A stretch of DNA of 5,027 bases from JAZRUF01 sp045636205 (lineage in GTDB: Bacteria > Bacillota > Clostridia > Oscillospirales > JAAYXM01): the NCBI GenBank assembly GCA_045636205.1, contig JAZTXE010000082.1, positions 1-5,027 on the forward strand, read 5' to 3'. Below the pieces are notes generated by a model, which was given only the letters and a program-made list of their open reading frames with translations, was not told where the DNA came from and searched no databases. The position numbers and the translations under genes are program-made. Positions 1 to 5,027 of the stretch are shown one piece after another; the first letter of the stretch is position 1, and each line of letters opens with the position of its first letter.

Positions 1-1980
1 CGCATCCACCTCCGCAATGAGTTGTTTATTGGAAAATCCCTGCAGGTCCATAGCACCGGACGGACAGGTTACGGTACATGCACCGCAGCCCTGACACAGC
101 GCACTGTTTACCTGAGCCACGCGGCGATCCTCGCGGATGCCCTGGTCATTAATTTGTTTTACCTCATAGGTGATAGCACCGTAAGGACATACGTTAGCAC
201 AGTTGGAGCAGCCGTTGCACAAAAGCTCATCCGGCTTTGCAGTGCACGGATTTGTAAGGAGCTTATCCTTTGCAAGCAGTCCTATGGCTTTTACCGCCGC
301 CGCGCCCGCCTGAGCTACGGTTTCCGGAATATCCTTGGGTCCCTGACATACGCCGGAGAGGAATATACCCGCGGTGGGTGACTCTACCGGGCGAAGCTTC
401 GGATGCGCCTCGGTTAAGAAATCGTTTGTATCAATGCTCGCGGTGAGCATGGTTGCAATCTTTCTTACGCCGTCAGACGGTTCAATCGCAGCAGCCAGAA
501 CCACCATATCCGCATCCATCATAATCTGGCGGTTGTCAATAAGGTCAACGCCCTTTACCTTGAGCGTTCCGTCAGGCTGCGGCAGAACCTTGCCGACCTG
601 ACCTTTGATATAGTTTACGCCGTATTCTTCAACCGCACGGCGGTAGAACTCGTCGAAGTTCTTACCCGGGGTACGCACGTCAATATAGAATACCGTCACG
701 TTTACATCCGGGTACTTGTCGCGTATGAGCATCGCGTGCTTTGCAGTGTACATGCAGCAAATCTTAGAGCAGTAGCTCTTGCCGCGTCCGTCGTCTGAGC
801 AACGGCTGCCCACACACTGGATGAACACGATGTTCTTGGGTGCCTTACCGTCGGACAAACGCTCTAAATGTCCCTTGGTCGGACCCGCCGCGTTCATTAT
901 ACGCTCAAGCTCGAGCGAGGTTATAACGTCCTTTGACTGGTTGTAGGCATACTCGTCGTAGTTATCAAGCTTAATAACGTCAAAGCCGGTTGCGACGACA
1001 ATCGCGCCGTACTTCTCTGTTACAATCTCATCCTGCTGGTTATAATCTATAGCGCCTGCCTGGCACACCTTTTCGCACAGTCCGCACTTTCCGGTCTTAA
1101 ACTTAATGCAGCTTTCGCGGTCGATAACCGGAACATTCGGGATAGCCTGCGCAAACGGAGTGTATATCGCGCTTCTGGTGTTAAGGCCGCGGTTAAATTC
1201 GCTCAGTGCCTTCTTGGACGGGCACTTTTCCTGGCACAGACCGCAGCCGGTACACTTGTTAGCGTCAACACTGCGCGCTTTCTTGCGGATGTCAACCGTA
1301 AAGTCACCCACGAAGCCGGATACCTTCTCAACCTCACTGTAGGTATAGATATTAATCTTCTCATGCGCGGATGCCTCAACCATCTTCGGTGTTAAGATAC
1401 ACGCGGAGCAGTCAAGCGTCGGGAAGGTCTTGTCAAGCTGAGACATTCTTCCGCCGATGGACGGTGTTCTCTCAACAATGTCAACCTCATATCCCGCGTC
1501 TGCAATGTCAATCGCGGTCTGAATACCCGCGATGCCGCCGCCGATTACCAGCGCACGCTTGGTTACCAGGCTCTCGCCCGGCTTAAGAGGCGCGTTTAAG
1601 TTTACCTTTGCAATCGCCGCACGCGCGAGGATTACAGCCTTTTTGGTCGCCTCTTCCATATCCTTATGAATCCATGAGCAGTGCTCGCGGATGTTTGCAA
1701 TCTCAACCATGTACGGGTTTAAGCCCGCACGCTCTGCCGCCTTGCGGAAGGTCGCCTCATGCATGCGCGGGGAGCAGGAGCATACGACGATACCCGTAAG
1801 TCCCTTTTCCTTAATAGCCGCGGCGATGAGAGCCTGACCTGCCTCGGAGCACATGTACTGATAGTCCTCGGCATGTACAACGCCGGGCTCGAGCAGTACG
1901 GTTTCTACAACTTTTTTAACGTCCACCGTTGCGGCGATATTACTTCCGCAGTGGCAGACAAATACACCTATTCTCTGCAC
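1..1980 (-). CDS. hdrA: HdrA, flavin- and iron-sulfur-containing subunit of HdrABC (3' end outside window)
   Basis: The frame is open for 660 codons from a GTG at 1980 to the window edge. HdrA proteins are about this long, so only a few C-terminal residues should be missing. Seen in order: an N-terminal domain with FVCHCG (C9, C11) and VVCSCSPRMHE (C67, C69); a Rossmann FAD-binding GGGIAG at 147-152; the HdrA-type DCSACILTPKM at 190-200; an inserted ferredoxin domain with C243/C246/C249/C253 and C291/C299/C302/C306; ATGFD at 330-334; QCVGSR at 388-393 and YCSKICCM around C404/C408/C409; and a C-terminal two-cluster ferredoxin with C588/C591/C594/C598 and C629/C632/C635/C639. In the family, HdrA binds FAD and several [4Fe-4S] clusters and splits electron pairs between ferredoxin and HdrBC. 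It is cytosolic and is the last visible gene of hdrBCA. There is no internal stop, so no selenocysteine codon. An alternative GTG at 1989 overlaps the hdrC stop, but the strong ribosome site favours 1980. The real physiological partner cannot be told from this gene alone. Confidence 0.96.
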   Translation of the reverse strand, partial: MQRIGVFVCHCGSNIAATVDVKKVVETVLLEPGVVHAEDYQYMCSEAGQALIAAAIKEKGLTGIVVCSCSPRMHEATFRKAAERAGLNPYMVEIANIREHCSWIHKDMEEATKKAVILARAAIAKVNLNAPLKPGESLVTKRALVIGGGIAGIQTAIDIADAGYEVDIVERTPSIGGRMSQLDKTFPTLDCSACILTPKMVEASAHEKINIYTYSEVEKVSGFVGDFTVDIRKKARSVDANKCTGCGLCQEKCPSKKALSEFNRGLNTRSAIYTPFAQAIPNVPVIDRESCIKFKTGKCGLCEKVCQAGAIDYNQQDEIVTEKYGAIVVATGFDVIKLDNYDEYAYNQSKDVITSLELERIMNAAGPTKGHLERLSDGKAPKNIVFIQCVGSRCSDDGRGKSYCSKICCMYTAKHAMLIRDKYPDVNVTVFYIDVRTPGKNFDEFYRRAVEEYGVNYIKGQVGKVLPQPDGTLKVKGVDLIDNRQIMMDADMVVLAAAIEPSDGVRKIATMLTASIDTNDFLTEAHPKLRPVESPTAGIFLSGVCQGPKDIPETVAQAGAAAVKAIGLLAKDKLLTNPCTAKPDELLCNGCSNCANVCPYGAITYEVKQINDQGIREDRRVAQVNSALCQGCGACTVTCPSGAMDLQGFSNKQLIAEVDA

Positions 1981-1985
1981 CTGAC

Positions 1986-1993
1986 TCACCTCT
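1986..1993 (-). promoter_or_regulatory. Ribosome binding site of hdrA, overlapping the hdrC stop codon
   Basis: On the minus strand AGAGGTGA lies 5 nt before the GTG at 1980, and its last three bases are the hdrC stop codon TGA. Seven of its eight bases (GAGGTGA) match the complement of the 16S rRNA tail. This decides the hdrA start, because the competing GTG at 1989 lies inside the site and has no good ribosome site of its own. The overlap suggests that ribosomes ending hdrC help start hdrA. Confidence 0.8.
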
Positions 1994-2375
1994 TATATCT
2001 ACGGTATGCGCTGACTAACAGCTGCTGCGGAAGCTCGGGGTCTAAATTCTCCGGAATTTCCTCCGCCTTAAGATAATCCTGACCGCGCTGACGTACCACC
2101 AGCTGACGTGCCGCGTCAATAAGACGTCCGGGCTGGACATCTCTCGGGCAGCGCTCTATGCACGCAAAGCAGGACAGGCATTTCCAAAGTGACTTTGAAT
2201 TTACCAGTGCCTCAATCTCACCGTTAATTATGTATGAGGCAAACTGATGGGGTTTAATATCCATCTCCTCATACGCCATGCAGGACGCCGAGCACTTTCC
2301 GCACTTCATGCACTTGTACGGGTTTGCGCCGCTTATCTCGCGGATTTGCTCAACTTGCTTTTCAATACTGTTCAC
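1986..2375 (-). CDS. hdrC: HdrC, iron-sulfur electron-transfer subunit of HdrABC
   Basis: A 129-residue protein with two classic CxxCxxCxxxC motifs: C22/C25/C28/C32, and C66/C69/C72/C76 followed by proline. Each should bind one [4Fe-4S] cluster. It has no signal peptide or membrane segment, so this is the soluble HdrC type and not the membrane-bound HdrE/HdrD arrangement. In the family, HdrC passes electrons from HdrA to the catalytic HdrB. The start is GTG at 2375, six bases after the hdrB stop, preceded by AGGAGG with an 11-nt spacer, which is somewhat long. The length is short compared with methanogen HdrC proteins of roughly 180 residues, but both cluster motifs and the helical regions between them are present, so it looks complete. 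The C-terminal end is basic (RRYKR). It lies between hdrB and hdrA and is surely co-transcribed with them. Confidence 0.95.
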   Translation of the reverse strand: MNSIEKQVEQIREISGANPYKCMKCGKCSASCMAYEEMDIKPHQFASYIINGEIEALVNSKSLWKCLSCFACIERCPRDVQPGRLIDAARQLVVRQRGQDYLKAEEIPENLDPELPQQLLVSAYRRYKR

Positions 2376-2381
2376 TCTGCT

Positions 2382-3170
2382 CTACGCCTCCTCTTTAACA
2401 CCCAAAGCCTCTGCCAGAAGCTCGGTAAAATAGTAAACCGGAAGAGAGCTCTTTTCACTCATATTGAGATTGTACATGCACAGCGGGCACGCGGTTATAA
2501 GCATCTCGGCTCCGAATCCCGCAGCACTCTGACAAATATTGTCGCACATGGACTTTGAAAGCTCTTTCTCTTTAAGCGAAATATATCCGCCGCAGCACTC
2601 GTTTCTGTACGGGTAAATAACCGGCTCAGCACCCAGTGCGCGGATAAAGTCCTCAATAATACTCGGGTTTTCAGGATTGTCAAACCCTAAAATCTTGCCC
2701 GGACGCAGAAGCAGGCATCCGTAATACGCGCCTATCTTCTTTCCGGTAAGCGGGTTTACTACCTTCTCCTTTAAAGCATCAAACCCGACGCGGTCGCGCA
2801 GCACCTCAAGAAAATGCAGCACGTTTGTCTCCCCCGCATAGGGCTCTGAAAGCTTCATATAATTGTTGGCGCGGTTGCGGATGTCCTCGACATTCTTCAT
2901 ATCATCGTTTACGCGCTTAATTACATGGTGGCAAGCTGAGCAGAGCGTTACAAGCTCCTGCCCCTTTTCCTTTGCCTCATTGAGCGCACGCACGGACGAG
3001 AGCTTTGTCGCAATCTCATCACTGCCGAGCGGATACACACCGCCACAGCACTGCCAATTTTCGATCTCCTCAAGCTCAAAGCCCAACGCACGAGCCGAAG
3101 CTCTTGCGTACTTGTCAAGATCCTTGGCTTTGGTCCTGAGTGTACATCCCGGGTAATAACTGTACTTCAT
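2382..3170 (-). CDS. hdrB: HdrB, catalytic subunit of HdrABC with two CCG domains
   Basis: A 262-residue protein that begins MKYSYYPGC, a typical HdrB start. Two full cysteine-rich CCG motifs are seen: C9, C41-C42, C77, C80 in the N-terminal half and C151, C191-C192, C227, C230 in the C-terminal half, with both CC pairs followed by GG. In the family these ten cysteines bind two noncubane [4Fe-4S] clusters, where disulfide or related substrates are reduced. In methanogens the substrate is CoM-S-S-CoB. In bacteria the substrate is often unknown, and DsrC-like proteins or a methylene-tetrahydrofolate reductase route have been proposed for some lineages. The ATG at 3170 is preceded by GAAGGA about 9 nt upstream. 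An ATG at 3180 is out of frame. hdrB is the first gene of the operon, and its leader carries promoter-like elements and a putative Rex operator. All cysteines expected for activity are present, so it is predicted to be functional. Confidence 0.96.
   Translation of the reverse strand: MKYSYYPGCTLRTKAKDLDKYARASARALGFELEEIENWQCCGGVYPLGSDEIATKLSSVRALNEAKEKGQELVTLCSACHHVIKRVNDDMKNVEDIRNRANNYMKLSEPYAGETNVLHFLEVLRDRVGFDALKEKVVNPLTGKKIGAYYGCLLLRPGKILGFDNPENPSIIEDFIRALGAEPVIYPYRNECCGGYISLKEKELSKSMCDNICQSAAGFGAEMLITACPLCMYNLNMSEKSSLPVYYFTELLAEALGVKEEA
2387..2392 (-). promoter_or_regulatory. Ribosome binding site of hdrC inside the end of hdrB
   Basis: AGGAGG on the minus strand sits within the final Glu-Glu codons of hdrB, 11 nt before the GTG start of hdrC. 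The spacer is longer than the usual 5-9 nt. No closer in-frame start is visible, so GTG at 2375 remains the best choice. Confidence 0.65.
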
Positions 3171-3192
3171 ACTTTCGCATCCTTCTTCCTTT

Positions 3193-3217
3193 TGCCGCCC
3201 TTTCCCCTCGCGCGGCA
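3193..3217 (-). other. Small GC-rich hairpin in the hdrB leader
   Basis: TGCCGC (3193-3198) and GCGGCA (3212-3217) form a perfect 6-bp stem with a 13-nt, purine-rich loop in the minus-strand transcript. It ends just upstream of the hdrB ribosome site. There is no U-run after it, so it is not an intrinsic terminator. It could affect translation or message stability, or it could be chance. Confidence 0.3.
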
Positions 3218-3239
3218 GTAATTGCTGTTTTGGGAAACA

Positions 3240-3257
3240 TTGTTATTTATTTAACAT
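3240..3257. promoter_or_regulatory. Putative Rex (redox-sensing repressor) operator upstream of hdrB
   Basis: The 18-bp sequence TTGTTATTTATTTAACAT fits the Firmicutes Rex consensus TTGTTAAnnnnTTAACAA at 12 of 14 defined positions. The inner arms TGTTA and TAACA are perfect, with the canonical 6-bp centre. Rex is a repressor that leaves DNA when NADH is high and commonly controls NADH-linked and fermentation genes in Clostridia. The site lies about 70 bp upstream of the hdrB start and, if the promoter call is right, some 75-100 bp downstream of the transcription start. It would therefore have to act as a roadblock, or a nearer, weaker promoter exists. The match is seen in the sequence; the regulatory role is inferred. 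Confidence 0.5.
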
Positions 3258-3337
3258 TCTTGCCTAAAAATAAAACCTGCGCTGCATTGCCGCTGCTTTT
3301 TTTACCGTTTTTCGGCGCAATTCGGCAAAATACAAAC

Positions 3338-3376
3338 AGTATATATAAGTATATCACATTGACAATTCTTTGACAA
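3338..3376 (-). promoter_or_regulatory. Two overlapping sigma-A-type promoters driving hdrBCA
   Basis: On the minus strand there are two TTGTCA -35 boxes (3371-3376 and 3360-3365) and two TATACT -10 boxes (3348-3353 and 3338-3343). They pair as 17-bp and 16-bp spaced promoters, each with five of six consensus matches per box. The second is shifted about 10-11 bp, roughly one helical turn. The predicted starts lie near 3331-3342, giving a leader of about 160-170 nt. They face hdrB with no gene between. Confidence 0.6.
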
Positions 3377-3411
3377 GCATTATTTCTGCAATTCTTTAAA
3401 TTTTTTTATTC

Positions 3412-3458
3412 CATAGGCTTCTCCTATGCAGGGAACGACCGGTGTGTCGTTCCCTACA
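3412..3458. repeat. Palindromic block A: two adjacent hairpins, dispersed-repeat-like
   Basis: CATAGG/CCTATG (3412-3417 with 3423-3428, loop CTTCT) is directly followed by GGGAACGAC/GTCGTTCCC (3431-3439 with 3446-3454, 6-nt loop). The second stem can be extended outward to 3427 and 3458 across one mismatch; this extension would compete with the first hairpin. Neither is followed by a proper U-run on a transcribed strand, so neither is a convincing terminator. Hairpins of the form GGGAAC...GTTCCC are, as I recall, scattered between genes in many Clostridia genomes, which is why I call this a repeat; copy number cannot be seen here. Confidence 0.5.
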
Positions 3459-3480
3459 GACAATAAAAAACCTAACATAG

Positions 3481-3530
3481 CCTTCCCCTAAGAGGGGAAG
3501 GTGGGTTGCGTAAGCAACTCGGATGAGGTG
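3481..3530. repeat. Palindromic block B: CCTTCCCC hairpin with GGATGAGGTG tail
   Basis: CCTTCCCCT (3481-3489) and AGGGGAAGG (3493-3501) form a perfect 9-bp stem with a 3-nt loop. A second 5-bp stem follows, GTTGC/GCAAC (3505-3509 with 3514-3518, loop GTAA), and then GGATGAGGTG at 3521-3530. This layout, with a GGGGAAGGTGG junction, a variable short hairpin and then CGGATGAGGTG, matches my memory of a widespread intergenic repeat family in Ruminococcaceae and related Clostridia. Its function is unknown. On the minus strand a U-run lies about 10 nt after the stem (3464-3469), so a weak terminator role is possible. Confidence 0.55.
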
Positions 3531-3554
3531 ATACGTCGCGTCTTCCACCCACGC

Positions 3555-3587
3555 AAAAGGGCACCGCATACAATGCGATGCCCTTTT
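3555..3587 (-). terminator. Intrinsic terminator of the surface protein / small peptide unit
   Basis: AAAAGGGCA and TGCCCTTTT arms enclose a second segment CGCAT/ATGCG and a 3-nt loop, giving a stem of about 15 bp that ends in UUUU on the minus strand. In the minus-strand RNA the one non-Watson-Crick position is a U-G wobble, while on the plus strand it would be a C-A mismatch, which supports function in the minus direction. It starts 18 nt after the stop of the 52-residue gene. Confidence 0.8.
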
Positions 3588-3605
3588 CAACGTTCAACTT
3601 ACAGA

Positions 3606-3764
3606 TTAAAATGTGTCGTACACAGCAGCGTCTGTCAAACCTTCAAAATTATAGCTCGGTTTTTCTGTGTTGAATGTTATCTTCGGTTCTACAACCGATG
3701 TCGTGATAACATCTTCTGCTGCAAATTTCGCAATCTCCATCTCGGGAGCAATATACTTTTTCAT
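3606..3764 (-). CDS. Small 52-residue protein of unknown function (MKKYIAPEMEI-type)
   Basis: ATG at 3764 is preceded by AGGAGG (3774-3779) with a 9-nt spacer, a very strong ribosome site, and the frame ends in TAA at 3606, directly before a terminator. This context makes a real gene likely despite its size. The protein begins MKKYIAPEMEIAKF, continues with an acidic AAEDVITTS segment at about 15-23, and has a polar, aromatic-containing C-terminal half ending AAVYDTF. It has no cysteine, no Gly-Gly, no hydrophobic stretch and no signal peptide. I recall small Clostridia proteins of the pattern MKKY-x-x-PE...DVIT-x-S, mostly annotated as hypothetical, but I cannot name a family or function. 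It follows the surface-protein gene by 21 nt and is probably co-transcribed with it. A peptide precursor or a small regulator are possibilities only. Confidence 0.75.
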   Translation of the reverse strand: MKKYIAPEMEIAKFAAEDVITTSVVEPKITFNTEKPSYNFEGLTDAAVYDTF

Positions 3765-3785
3765 TATTCTATTCCTCCTCTATGA

Positions 3786-5027
3786 TTACTTCGTCAACGT
3801 AAGCTCAAGCGCGGTTTTATCTGCCTTAAGGTGATAATCTCTGTCATCACCATTTGCCGCATACGGTTTGATGGTGATGCTCTGCCACTCTCCGAGTCCC
3901 TCAAGCTTGGTTACGAATACGTACTTTGAACCAAACTCGGTAGCTGCATCATGAGTAACATCGCCAATCTTAAAGCTTGTGTAAACCTGATTTGCCTTGA
4001 TATCATCTGCTTCGTTACCGTCTACTTTTACCTCAAAGCCAACCTCGGTATAATCATCAATTGCATCTTCTTCAATGCCGCCGATGAAGTATACAGCGTT
4101 GTCTTTTACATATGCATAGGTATCGCCGAAAATGCCGGATACAGGAATGTCCTCCTTGGGAGCTTCAGGCTCTTCGTCTTCAATCCGAGTCAGCTTTACT
4201 GCCTTTGGATGAATATATGCGTTAGTTAGCCCAGGAGGAGTATTGACACCGCCACCGGTGGGGGTGCGGAGCGTAATTGTATTCACGCCCGCCGAAAGCT
4301 CGACGTTTGACATTGTCTTTGTCAACGGATTTGCTTCCGAAGCATCGGAAAAATCGTAATATCCTACATTTTCTCCTTCGACATCAAAAAACACCTTACC
4401 GTAATCTCTATGATTTCCGCCGGAGATAAATTCAACTTGATATGTTCCAGTCTGCGGTACCAATATGTTATAGTCGATTGTTGACTCCTTTGTGTAAAAG
4501 TAAGAGTATCTGAAGAATCCGTTTACTGTAGTCCATGTACCAAGACTTCCGGTTGAAGTACCCGCCCATACAAGTCCGGCATTGGCATAACTGAGCTGAT
4601 TTGTATAAGCGTCACTCCATTTGGTTACAACTGCGCCCCTTTCAAAGTTTCCGGAAATGTTTCCATTCGGGTCATAACTGAACGCCGCATTGACAACATC
4701 AACCGGAACAAAGTAGAGCGCTTCGATTTTGGCACCCGACCAGTTGAGGCCTGCATTGTTGCAGATTGCAAGCTGATGCAGATTTCCTTCGGTTTCCGGC
4801 AGCGTCACGGTGTTCTCAAACATATGCAGGTTGTTCATTGCGCCCTCAGCTTTAAAATCGTAGCTGCCGAGAACCTGAATGTTATCGCCTACATAATCCC
4901 ATGCTTTGTTTCCTACATATCCGCCGATTTTAAACGTAGCCTTGCCCTGATGGTCGTCGGGGAGGGTTCCTGCAGGTGTTTTCATGAACACTCTGTACGT
5001 ACCTGCGGGGACTTTTATTGCAAGCGG
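3786..5027 (-). CDS. Probable surface protein with carbohydrate-binding-like modules (5' end outside window)
   Basis: The frame is open from the right edge to TAA at 3786, giving 413 visible residues. The GTG at 4991 is an internal valine and not a start, since the frame continues upstream. The visible part holds the end of one beta-sandwich-like module (about 1-110), with IKVPAGTYRVFM near its beginning. A second module follows (about 112-280), with GTSTGSLGTW, ILVPQTGTYQVEF, VELSAGVNTITL and IHPKAVKLTRI, a pattern like CBM6/CBM35-type modules that bind sugars. After it come an acidic, proline-containing linker (EDEEPEAPKEDIP) and a C-terminal domain of about 115 residues with YTEVGFEVKV and SITIKPYAANGD, resembling the terminal domains of some secreted Clostridia proteins. 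There is no sorting signal or transmembrane helix at the C-terminus. A secreted glycan-binding or glycoside-degrading protein is the best guess; any catalytic domain and the signal peptide would lie outside the window. Family assignment is by pattern only. Confidence 0.8.
   Translation of the reverse strand, partial: PLAIKVPAGTYRVFMKTPAGTLPDDHQGKATFKIGGYVGNKAWDYVGDNIQVLGSYDFKAEGAMNNLHMFENTVTLPETEGNLHQLAICNNAGLNWSGAKIEALYFVPVDVVNAAFSYDPNGNISGNFERGAVVTKWSDAYTNQLSYANAGLVWAGTSTGSLGTWTTVNGFFRYSYFYTKESTIDYNILVPQTGTYQVEFISGGNHRDYGKVFFDVEGENVGYYDFSDASEANPLTKTMSNVELSAGVNTITLRTPTGGGVNTPPGLTNAYIHPKAVKLTRIEDEEPEAPKEDIPVSGIFGDTYAYVKDNAVYFIGGIEEDAIDDYTEVGFEVKVDGNEADDIKANQVYTSFKIGDVTHDAATEFGSKYVFVTKLEGLGEWQSITIKPYAANGDDRDYHLKADKTALELTLTK

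Larger units (their letters stand above)
3171..3605. other. 435-nt gene-free region between the two transcription units
   Basis: This stretch separates the hdr operon from the small-peptide unit upstream of it. It is clearly richer in A+T than hdrBCA, except for the palindromic blocks. I see no convincing coding frame: the open frames through it cross palindromes, lack ribosome sites and resemble nothing. It holds the terminator of the upstream unit, two palindromic repeat blocks, a promoter pair, a Rex-like operator and a small leader hairpin, each listed separately. I looked for tRNA, T-box and common riboswitch signatures in the hdrB leader and recognised none. Confidence 0.8.

Noticed and set aside
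22..2558. Several open frames of 60-120 codons on the plus strand opposite hdrA, hdrC and hdrB
   Set aside because: They are antisense to genes with full sets of diagnostic motifs, have no consistent ribosome sites, and their translations show no domain pattern.
2495..2683. A 62-codon minus-strand frame inside hdrB
   Set aside because: It lies in a different frame of a clearly real gene and shows no motif of its own.
3171..3340. Riboswitch or T-box in the hdrB leader
   Set aside because: No conserved aptamer core, T-box motif or terminator/antiterminator pair was recognised; only one short hairpin is present.
3412..3428. Intrinsic terminator at the CATAGG/CCTATG hairpin
   Set aside because: The stem is only 6 bp. 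In minus-strand RNA it is followed by an A-run rather than a U-run, and the T-run on the plus strand precedes the stem.
3412..3530. CRISPR array
   Set aside because: The palindromes differ from one another and there are no equal-length spacers or repeated units.
3396..3590. A 64-codon minus-strand frame in the intergenic region
   Set aside because: It runs through the terminator and both palindromic blocks, has no ribosome site, and its composition is that of the repeats.
3501..3785. A 94-codon plus-strand frame opposite the small peptide gene
   Set aside because: It starts within the repeat block without a ribosome site and is antisense to the better-supported 52-residue gene.
4989..4991. 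GTG as the start of the surface protein
   Set aside because: The frame stays open to the window edge with protein-like sequence (a VPAGTY strand) before it, so this GTG encodes an internal valine.

Overview
The window reads as bacterial DNA from an anaerobic Bacillota, probably a Clostridia member. Every gene I can support lies on the minus strand, so transcription runs from high to low coordinates. The lineage guess rests on three things: the HdrABC type of redox complex, strong AGGAGG-type ribosome sites with frequent GTG starts, and an A+T-rich intergenic stretch carrying palindromic repeats of a style I recall from Clostridia. No 16S rRNA or other marker is present, so the guess stays moderate.

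Right part (5027 to 3555): an open-ended gene for a large, probably cell-surface protein with carbohydrate-binding-like beta-sandwich modules (3786-5027, N-terminus outside the window). It is followed after 21 nt by a tiny 52-residue gene (3606-3764) with its own strong ribosome site, and then by an intrinsic terminator (3555-3587). These two genes probably form the end of one transcription unit.

Middle (3605 to 3171): a 435-nt gene-free stretch. From right to left it holds the terminator, two dispersed-repeat-like palindromic blocks (3481-3530 and 3412-3458), two overlapping sigma-A-type promoters firing toward hdrB (3338-3376), a leader of roughly 160-170 nt containing a strong match to the Rex (NADH/NAD+ sensor) operator (3240-3257), and a small GC-rich hairpin just upstream of the hdrB ribosome site (3193-3217).

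Left part (3170 to 1): a tightly packed hdrB-hdrC-hdrA operon encoding a cytosolic heterodisulfide-reductase-like complex. HdrB carries two complete CCG motifs for the noncubane iron-sulfur active site, HdrC carries two [4Fe-4S] motifs that wire B to A, and HdrA is the flavin- and multi-cluster-bearing subunit that can bifurcate electrons. hdrA is complete except for a few C-terminal codons that fall off the window. All diagnostic cysteines and the nucleotide-binding motif are intact. The electron-input partner (MvhD, FloxABCD, a formate dehydrogenase) and the final acceptor (for example MetFV or DsrC) are not in the window and would have to be read from the DNA to the left.

The most informative observation is the putative Rex site in the hdr leader, which would tie expression of this complex to the cellular NADH/NAD+ ratio. 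The least understood element is the 52-residue gene.
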